Made by a program: the position numbers and the translations under genes. A stretch of 64,000 nucleotides of DNA, from contig JAYWLB010000044.1 of assembly GCA_035967665.1 (NCBI GenBank), positions 1-64,000 on the forward strand, in the 5' to 3' direction. Source of the stretch: Arctic95D-9 sp035967665 (lineage in GTDB: Bacteria; Verrucomicrobiota; Verrucomicrobiia; Verrucomicrobiales; DEV007). Position 1 is the first letter of the stretch. The number at the start of each line of letters is the position of its first letter. The notes under the pieces are model-generated. The model made no database searches. It was not told the origin of the DNA and saw only the letters and a list, made by a program, of their open reading frames with translations. Below are positions 58,125 through 64,000 of the stretch, one piece after another.

Positions 58125-59095
58125 ACGCAAAACCCTGGGATAAATATTTGCTCGTTGCGGTGGCTTTGGTTGTGATTGGCCTTTCCGGGCTATTCGCGAT
58201 GAAGGCGACTGGTTTCTCCGATCGCTTTCAGCTTAAGTCGGCGATTCCGAATAACGAGATAGAGGCTACAGACGCTCCGATCGCTGAGATCGCGACCGGC
58301 TATGTGAAGCGCAAGTTGGTTTGGAAGACGGTAGGGAAAGGGTCGGGAGAGGCGAAGAAGCCTGTGCCGTTGTTTGTTTCTATTCCCATCGTTGAGGCAA
58401 AAGGTGTCCTGTATGACATGCTGGATCTCAATACTCCGCCACTCCGTCCTCCGGTAACAAACGCCTGGTTGATTCAGAATAATTTGGACTTTCTCACGGC
58501 CGGGGTGTTACAGCAGGATCCCGATGGGGATGGATACACCAGTCTTGAGGAATGGGAGGCTAAGACGGCTCCCAGCGATCCGGACTCACATCCTCCATAC
58601 GCGGACAAGCTGATGTTTATCTCGCGCGAACAACAGGAATATATGCTGAAGTTTGCGGCACGCCCGGATAAGGAGCGTTTCCAGATCATGCGCATGCCTA
58701 CCCGGAAATGGCCCAGACGCGAAAATTTCTATCTGCGCGTAGGTGAAACTTCGGACGACGGCCAGTTCAGGCTCGACTCCTTTGAGGAAAAGCAGGCTAA
58801 GAACAAATTCGGAATTGAGGTGGATGCCACCGTCCTTACGATTACTTATCTTCCTAAAGGGGATCAGCATGAGCTCGTAAAGGATATTGAGACGGTGATA
58901 CCGACCTATTTCGCCCAGATGCAGTTCAAGTTGGATCCATCCTTCAAGGAGTATATCAAAGAAGGCGATGCATTTAATTTAACGATCGATCCGGAGACTA
59001 AATATCGGGTCATCACAGTGAACGAAGACTCGGTTGCGATTTCCTATCAAACAGGAGACGCACCTCTGCAAGAAGTCGAAATTAAGAAGAACTAA
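58121..59095 (+). CDS. Amuc_1099-like protein of pilus locus
   Basis: A 324-residue protein with one N-terminal transmembrane helix (about 8-28) and a periplasmic remainder. A segment QQDPDGDGYTSLEEWEAKTAPSDPDSHP resembles a single calcium-binding thrombospondin type 3/dockerin-like loop (DPDGDG plus LEEW). The gene overlaps the Amuc_1100-like gene by 4 bp (ATGA) and lies upstream of the secretin. Its place and size match Amuc_1099, an uncharacterised member of the locus. It may be the PilP-like link between inner membrane parts and the secretin (inference from position). Confidence 0.72.
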   Translation: MNAKPWDKYLLVAVALVVIGLSGLFAMKATGFSDRFQLKSAIPNNEIEATDAPIAEIATGYVKRKLVWKTVGKGSGEAKKPVPLFVSIPIVEAKGVLYDMLDLNTPPLRPPVTNAWLIQNNLDFLTAGVLQQDPDGDGYTSLEEWEAKTAPSDPDSHPPYADKLMFISREQQEYMLKFAARPDKERFQIMRMPTRKWPRRENFYLRVGETSDDGQFRLDSFEEKQAKNKFGIEVDATVLTITYLPKGDQHELVKDIETVIPTYFAQMQFKLDPSFKEYIKEGDAFNLTIDPETKYRVITVNEDSVAISYQTGDAPLQEVEIKKN

Positions 59096-59180
59096 GAGTT
59101 GACATAGGAGGGATATTCTGGTTTTGATTGCCGCTGCATCGGCATATCAGGAGTTGAAACACCCTTTGCTGTAAAGAATT

Positions 59181-61856
59181 ATGAACATGAGAGCTACAGA
59201 CCGAACAATCACGTATTCCCTGATGGGATGTTTATGCGCGATTACCTCATTTGCCTGTATTTCGGGAGTCACCGCAGGCTCTGCTGGATACGGGGGCGGA
59301 GGAAGTGGTGTTCCATCTATCGCGTCACATTATGTGATCCGACTTCAGGAGCGCGTAAAGAAGGCCGATGAAGCGGCGTTGCGCGGTTCACAGCTGATGG
59401 CTGATGGTGATTACCAGGGAGCGATTGATCAATATCGCAACGCTCTGGACCTTCTTCCGGATGCACCGATGACCGAACCACGTCGCCGCGCCTACATTAA
59501 GCAGTTTGCGCGCGCCAGTGTTCTTCTCGCCCGTGACCGTGCCAACGAAGGGCGTTATCCTGAGTCGATTGCACTTGTTGAAGAAGTTCTCCAGCCCAGT
59601 GTTGATCCTGATAACATCGAAGCGAAGAAGTTGCTCGAGCAGCTGAATGATCCTGATTACTATTCTCCTGCTTTGACTCCTTCACACCTTGAGCGTGTTC
59701 GCCGGGTTAAGTTGGCGTTGAAAACAGGTCAGGGCTATGTCGACCTCGGTGATTACGATCGTGCGGACCGTGAGTATCACAAGGCGCTGAGCGAAGATCC
59801 CTACAACACCGCAGCGAGACGCGGCCAGGAGAATAATGAGCGTCATCGCATGAATTATTACGATGCGGCTTATGATCACACTCGTTCAAGAATGTTGCGT
59901 CAGGTAGCTGCAGGATGGGAATCGCCCGTTCCAAGTGGCCTTGATGTTGCGCCTGATATTGGTCTTCCAACTGATACGAGCACGACTGATATTCGTCGCA
60001 CTGAAGAGAAACTTAAGACGATCATTATCCCGAGCATTGAATTCGCAGACACGCCTCTCAAAGATGCTCTCGACTTCATCCAGCAGCGAAGCGTAGAGCT
60101 GGATATTTCCGAGCAGAATCCTGCGAAGAAAGGTATTAACATCATTCTTGATGCCGGCACACTCGGCGCTGCTGCGGCAACTCCGGCAGCACCTGCCGGT
60201 GGTGATGACGGTGGCTTTGGTTTCGCCGGTGGTGGCGGAGGTGGTGGTGCTCTTGATACCGGTGGCGGTATCGGCGATACCCGGATTACACTCCGTCTCG
60301 GAAATGTTCCAATCGCCGAGGCACTTCGTTACACCACTTCGCTGGCTCAGCTTAAATACAAGGTCGAGCCACACGCTGTTGTTGTGATTCCGCTTTCTCA
60401 GCCCGACGCGGATCTCTTCACGAATACTTACGTTGTTCCTCCTACATTCCTTTCCATGGCCGATGGCGGCGGTGGTGGCGGTGGTGGCGGAGCTGCTGCT
60501 GATCCGTTCGCTGATCCAGGTGACGCAGGCGGTGGCGGAATTCCCAACCGTCGTAAGACAGCTAAGGAGATTCTTGAGAGTGCAGGTATTTCCTTCAGCA
60601 CTGGTGCCAGCGCGATCTACAACCCTGCAACCTCACAGCTGATCGTTCGGAACACGCAGGATCAGATGGAGCTTGTTGAGGCATACATCGAATCGATTAT
60701 CACAGGCGTTGAGAAGCAGATCTACATCACTTCCAGTTTTGTTGAGATTGCTGAGACTGATACTGAGGAACTCGGGTTTGACTGGCTGGTTGGACCGTTC
60801 AACTTCGGTTCACAACCACGTGTCTTCGGCAGCGGCGGAACTTTTGGAAACCAAATCGGCGGTGGAGCGGCGAGTGACTACTCTTTCGTGAATCCGGCAA
60901 ACGGACTTCCAGTGGGAACCAACCCATTGACTTCAGGTTTGCGCTCAGGCTCGCAGGCCATCAGCGGTAACTCGATTGACGCACTTATCGCTGCAGCAGC
61001 GGGAACGGGTGCTCCCGGTTCGCAGTTGGCTCCGGCAGTATTTGGTATCTCGGGTGTTTTCACAGATCCTCAGTTCCAGCTCATGATTCGTGCGCTCAAT
61101 CAGCGTAAGGGAACGGACCTGCTTTCCGCTCCTTCAGTGATGGCCCGCAGTGGTCAGCGCGCAAAGGTTGAGGTGATTCGTGAATTCATCTACCCAACCG
61201 AGTATGATCCACCGGAAATTCCAAACACCTTCGGCGGAACGCAGACCGTTTCTTTGACCCCCGGTGGCACTGGTTCATCAGGTGGTGGATTCCCGGTGAC
61301 TCCAGCGACTCCGACAGCGTTTGAAACACGCAACACCGGGGTGACTCTTGAGGTTGATCCGGTTCTCGGAGCTGACGAATACACTGTTGATTTGAGTCTT
61401 GCTCCTGAGGTGGTTGAATTCAGCGGATTCATTAACTACGGAAGCCCGATTCAGACCACTTCGGTGAATGCTCTCGGTATCGCGACTCCCGTTGTTATTA
61501 CAGAGAACCGAATTGAGATGCCTGTGTTCGATACCCGTAAGGTTTCCACTCAGGTGACCATCTGGGACGGTCAGACTGTCGCCCTCGGTGGCTTGATTCG
61601 CGAGGATATCCAGGACGTTGAGGACAAAGTCCCAATCATCGGTGATCTCCCGGTTGTGGGTCGTCTCTTCCGTTCGAGTGTCGAGCTTCACCTTAAGAAG
61701 AATCTCACGATCTTTGTCAAGGCGCAGCTGATGGACCCTTCAGGAATGCCGATTCACGGGCGGATCCAGGACGAGCCACTTCCGGAGCCTGTCCCACGTC
61801 CACCTATTACGACCCCGACGACATTTGCTCCCGGGCCGATCCCTTACCAGAAGTAA
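59181..61856 (+). CDS. Secretin (PilQ/GspD-type) with TPR N-terminus (Amuc_1098-like)
   Basis: An 891-residue outer-membrane channel protein. A signal sequence (about 10-33) is followed by TPR-like repeats (about 48-225: AALRGSQLMADGDYQGAIDQYRNAL and again LKTGQGYVDLGDYDRADREYHKAL), then N-domains separated by two glycine-rich linkers (about 335-365 and 423-445). The secretin domain occupies about 560-860, with VEVIREFIYPTEY, the family motif VSTQVTIWDGQTVALGGLIREDI and VPIIGDLPVVGRLFRS, which is nearly consensus. It is the last gene of the operon, and a strong terminator follows. It forms the exit pore for pili or secreted proteins. Confidence 0.92.
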   Translation: MNMRATDRTITYSLMGCLCAITSFACISGVTAGSAGYGGGGSGVPSIASHYVIRLQERVKKADEAALRGSQLMADGDYQGAIDQYRNALDLLPDAPMTEPRRRAYIKQFARASVLLARDRANEGRYPESIALVEEVLQPSVDPDNIEAKKLLEQLNDPDYYSPALTPSHLERVRRVKLALKTGQGYVDLGDYDRADREYHKALSEDPYNTAARRGQENNERHRMNYYDAAYDHTRSRMLRQVAAGWESPVPSGLDVAPDIGLPTDTSTTDIRRTEEKLKTIIIPSIEFADTPLKDALDFIQQRSVELDISEQNPAKKGINIILDAGTLGAAAATPAAPAGGDDGGFGFAGGGGGGGALDTGGGIGDTRITLRLGNVPIAEALRYTTSLAQLKYKVEPHAVVVIPLSQPDADLFTNTYVVPPTFLSMADGGGGGGGGGAAADPFADPGDAGGGGIPNRRKTAKEILESAGISFSTGASAIYNPATSQLIVRNTQDQMELVEAYIESIITGVEKQIYITSSFVEIAETDTEELGFDWLVGPFNFGSQPRVFGSGGTFGNQIGGGAASDYSFVNPANGLPVGTNPLTSGLRSGSQAISGNSIDALIAAAAGTGAPGSQLAPAVFGISGVFTDPQFQLMIRALNQRKGTDLLSAPSVMARSGQRAKVEVIREFIYPTEYDPPEIPNTFGGTQTVSLTPGGTGSSGGGFPVTPATPTAFETRNTGVTLEVDPVLGADEYTVDLSLAPEVVEFSGFINYGSPIQTTSVNALGIATPVVITENRIEMPVFDTRKVSTQVTIWDGQTVALGGLIREDIQDVEDKVPIIGDLPVVGRLFRSSVELHLKKNLTIFVKAQLMDPSGMPIHGRIQDEPLPEPVPRPPITTPTTFAPGPIPYQK

Positions 61857-61885
61857 GAGTGTTGTTCGTTTAGTTTGATTTTCAG

Positions 61886-61916
61886 AAAAGCGTGGCTCGT
61901 TGAGCTGCGCTTTTTT
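61886..61916 (+). terminator. Intrinsic terminator after secretin gene
   Basis: A 13-bp stem (AAAAGCGTGGCTC with GAGCTGCGCTTTT, two G-U pairs) closes a GTT loop and runs into TTTTTT. It lies 29 bp past the secretin stop. This is the clearest terminator in the window and separates the pilus operon from coaE and rho. Confidence 0.85.
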
Positions 61917-61933
61917 GGTATCAATAGACTGCT

Positions 61934-62548
61934 ATGTTGAGAATCGCTGTAACCGGAGGAGTCGCCTGTGGGAAGAGTAGGCTGGTTGACCAGCTTGAGG
62001 ATTTTTTCCCGAAAGGGCGGATGGCCCGGTTTGATTGCGATGTCTCTGTCAGGGGACTCCTTGAAGAGAATGAGATTCAGAGTGTATTGATGAAGCTTGC
62101 CCGGGAGAGTGGGGTTTCGATCTCTTCGGGGGCGGGTTTTGAGAAGGCGCTCCTGCGTAAAGTCTTGTTTGAAAATTCGTCGTTTCGTGAGAAGGTTGAA
62201 GGCGAACTCCATCCTCGTGTTCTCTCCCATGCTGAAAAATTTGCTCAGGAGTTGGATGAAGGGATTCGGGTTCTGATTATTGAGGTTCCTCTACTTTTTG
62301 AGGTCGAATTTCCGATTCGAAGAGATATGGTTCTTGTGGTTGCGGCTTCCGCTGGATCTCAAATGAGGCGACTTCTTGAGGATCGTCAATTACCTGAGGA
62401 CCTCGCTGCCAATATTCTTAAATCACAGATGTCAGTGGACGCAAAAATGAGGCGCGCCGATGTCGTGGTTTGGAACGAGGGGAGCCTTGATTCGTTTGAT
62501 GCTCAGATCGAGCACCTTGCTAATCGCTGTATTTCATTATTTAACTGA
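61934..62548 (+). CDS. coaE: Dephospho-CoA kinase
   Basis: A 204-residue P-loop kinase that phosphorylates dephospho-CoA in the last step of coenzyme A synthesis. The P-loop GGVACGKS is at 8-15. A DCDVSVRGLL segment gives the substrate-binding Asp, then IIEVPLLFEVEF is the hallmark segment of CoaE, with a final QMSVDAKMRRADVVVWNEG region. The gene ends on the base before the rho start codon, so the two are cotranscribed. Length is as expected. Confidence 0.93.
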   Translation: MLRIAVTGGVACGKSRLVDQLEDFFPKGRMARFDCDVSVRGLLEENEIQSVLMKLARESGVSISSGAGFEKALLRKVLFENSSFREKVEGELHPRVLSHAEKFAQELDEGIRVLIIEVPLLFEVEFPIRRDMVLVVAASAGSQMRRLLEDRQLPEDLAANILKSQMSVDAKMRRADVVVWNEGSLDSFDAQIEHLANRCISLFN

Positions 62549-63931
62549 ATGACTGAAGATAAAACAACCGTCGACACTGAGATGACGCCTGAGAAGAAAG
62601 AGGACGAAATTGAAGTTCCGAAAAGTCTCAATATTAATGAGTTTCAGGAACTCTCTTTGATCGATCTGCATAAGGCGGCTCAGGAGGCGAAGCTGCGTGT
62701 CGCAGGGCTCCGTTCAAAGCACCAGATTGTTTTTGAGATTTTGAAGTTTTACGGGAGTCGTGGCACCGAGATGGTCGCTGAGGGATACCTTGATTTTTCC
62801 GGCGATAACTTTGGCTTTCTGAGGTGGCCGGCTTTCAGTTTTGCTTCGAATGCGGATGATGTCTACGTGGCTGCGCAGCTCATTAAGAAATTTGATTTGC
62901 AACCCGGGCACAAGATTAAGTGCCAGGTTAGAGCTCCTAAAGACAGGGAGAAGTTTTTATCGGCCGGGGATGTTCTCGAGATCGAAGGAGTTCCTGCTGA
63001 GGAGTGGAAGGCACCGGATGAGTTTGATCATCTCGTAGCGATGTTTCCTTCGGAGCGCTTGATTCTCGAATCTAATGAGAGTTCTTCCCCTTCGTCACGG
63101 GTGATCGATCTGATTGCTCCACTGGGCAAGGGACAGCGCGGTTTGATTGTTGCGCCCCCGCGCGGTGGAAAGACAATTCTCCTGAAGAATATCGCCGTCT
63201 CCGTTTATAAGAATAACCCCGAGGTGAAGCTGATCGTGATGCTTTTGGATGAGAGACCTGAAGAGGTCACTGATTTCAAAGAAACGGTGGATGCCGATGT
63301 TTTCAGTTCCACTTTTGATGAGTCATCGAGCCGTCATATTGAAGTGGCGGACATGGTCTTGAATCGGGCGAAGCGCCTTGTTGAAGAGGGGAAAGATGTG
63401 GTGGTGCTTCTCGATAGTTTGACCCGATTGGCGCGCGCTCATAACTCAACCGGCCAATCTGGCGGGGGAGGCGGTGGCGGGCGTCGTGGCGGAAAGCAAC
63501 GTCGAGGCGGAGGCGGGGGAGCCGTAGGAAGCGGCGGCATTTCGCCCAAGGCGCTGGAGCGTTCGAGACGGTTTTTCGGTGCCGCCCGCAACGTGGAAAA
63601 TGGCGGAAGTCTGACCATTCTTGCAACTTGTTTGATCGAGACTGACAGCCGCATGGATGACGTTATTTTTGAGGAATTTAAAGGAACCGGAAACATGGAG
63701 ATTACGCTTGATCGTGAGATGGCGGAGTCGCGGATCTTCCCGGCGATCCATTTACTCAAGAGCGGAACGAGAAAGGACGAATTGCTTTATCATCCTGAGG
63801 AGTATCAGCGTATTTCGAGTCTTCGAAAGCAAATGACGCAGAGACCGGCTGCAGAGTCGATGCAGGTTCTCCTGAAGTTGATCGGCTCGACAGGGTCCAA
63901 CGCGGAATTGCTTCTCAGAGGAATTCAATAA
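62549..63931 (+). CDS. rho: Transcription termination factor Rho with Gly/Arg-rich Q-loop insertion
   Basis: A 460-residue RNA-dependent helicase. The N-terminal RNA-binding part contains the cold-shock motif GDNFGFLRW (85-93). Walker A PPRGGKT is at 203-209; DERPEEV and VVVLLDSLTRLARAHN follow (Walker B), then RFFGAARNVENGG (341-353) and GTGNMEITLDREMAESRIFPA. Between LTRLARAHN and RFFGAARN, E. coli Rho has 23 residues including the SGKVLTGG Q-loop. Here about 41 residues are present, with runs of Gly and Arg (302-330). That loop is the secondary RNA-contact site. Its start follows the coaE stop with no gap. Confidence 0.95.
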   Translation: MTEDKTTVDTEMTPEKKEDEIEVPKSLNINEFQELSLIDLHKAAQEAKLRVAGLRSKHQIVFEILKFYGSRGTEMVAEGYLDFSGDNFGFLRWPAFSFASNADDVYVAAQLIKKFDLQPGHKIKCQVRAPKDREKFLSAGDVLEIEGVPAEEWKAPDEFDHLVAMFPSERLILESNESSSPSSRVIDLIAPLGKGQRGLIVAPPRGGKTILLKNIAVSVYKNNPEVKLIVMLLDERPEEVTDFKETVDADVFSSTFDESSSRHIEVADMVLNRAKRLVEEGKDVVVLLDSLTRLARAHNSTGQSGGGGGGGRRGGKQRRGGGGGAVGSGGISPKALERSRRFFGAARNVENGGSLTILATCLIETDSRMDDVIFEEFKGTGNMEITLDREMAESRIFPAIHLLKSGTRKDELLYHPEEYQRISSLRKQMTQRPAAESMQVLLKLIGSTGSNAELLLRGIQ

Positions 63932-63940
63932 GTTCGTCCT

Positions 63941-64000
63941 ATGACGCCCGAACAGGTTGAATCGCAGTTTGGCTCCATTCCGGAGTGTTACATTGATTGT
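63941..64000 (+). CDS. Start of a gene truncated by the window end
   Basis: An ATG nine bases after the rho stop begins a frame open for 20 codons to the edge (MTPEQVESQFGSIPECYIDC). Too short to identify. Close spacing suggests it belongs to the coaE-rho transcript. Confidence 0.45.
   Translation, partial: MTPEQVESQFGSIPECYIDC

Noticed and set aside
59096..59180. TTGACA at 59099 as a promoter for the secretin gene
   Set aside because: No acceptable -10 box at 16-18 bp; the gene is more likely read from the upstream operon promoter.

Overview
The window looks like a chromosomal segment of a Verrucomicrobiota bacterium, probably in or near the Verrucomicrobiae/Akkermansiaceae. The main reasons are an ordered five-gene set (54682-61856) resembling the Amuc_1102-Amuc_1098 pilus-associated locus of Akkermansia muciniphila, many Cys-type sulfatases, FG-GAP proteins, a Tat-exported Gfo/Idh/MocA oxidoreductase and reg_prop hybrid kinases. 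This is inferred from remembered family features; no database search was run. No rRNA, tRNA, CRISPR, transposase or phage genes were found.

Layout. (1) 180-11382, minus strand: a tightly packed catabolic operon. In transcription order it holds a GntR/FCD regulator, an FG-GAP plus sialidase-like secreted protein, three sulfatases, a sodium:solute symporter, an esterase and a NanA-type aldolase. It reads as a pathway that desulfates and trims an extracellular glycan, imports the released sugar acid and cleaves it to a keto acid. (2) 11487-18413: mixed housekeeping and envelope genes (L,D-transpeptidase, FkbM methyltransferase, APH-type sugar kinase, OsmC, GT2, photolyase). (3) 18512-33594: dnaX-ybaB, an ABM protein, a 1464-residue hybrid sensor kinase, a lone pilin-like protein, a parvulin, a sugar nucleotidyltransferase, rex, an OGG-type glycosylase, a TonB/ExbB/ExbD-like trio and peptide deformylase. 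(4) 33617-44103: DUF368 protein, several secreted proteins of unknown function, a fourth sulfatase, a Gfo/Idh/MocA protein, a MocR regulator facing an operator-like array, and an FGE-fold membrane protein. (5) 44226-52605, minus strand: a MoxR, membrane protein, ABC ATPase, ABC permease, DUF58 and VWA operon, interrupted by hairpin-plus-heptamer repeats. (6) 52797-64000, plus strand: rpsP, khpA, an OmpA-like coiled-coil protein, the Amuc_1102-1098-like pilus/secretin operon closed by a strong terminator, then coaE, rho and the first codons of one more gene.

Most notable items: composite intergenic elements made of a short hairpin followed by a heptanucleotide array, where stem sequences differ but pairing is kept; two inverted repeats sharing one centre in the MocR divergon; twin TCTATAGA palindromes one helical turn apart at the gntR start; a Gly/Arg-rich expansion in the Q-loop region of Rho; the pilus operon with a PilM-PilN fusion; and a diverged 33-nt dispersed repeat.
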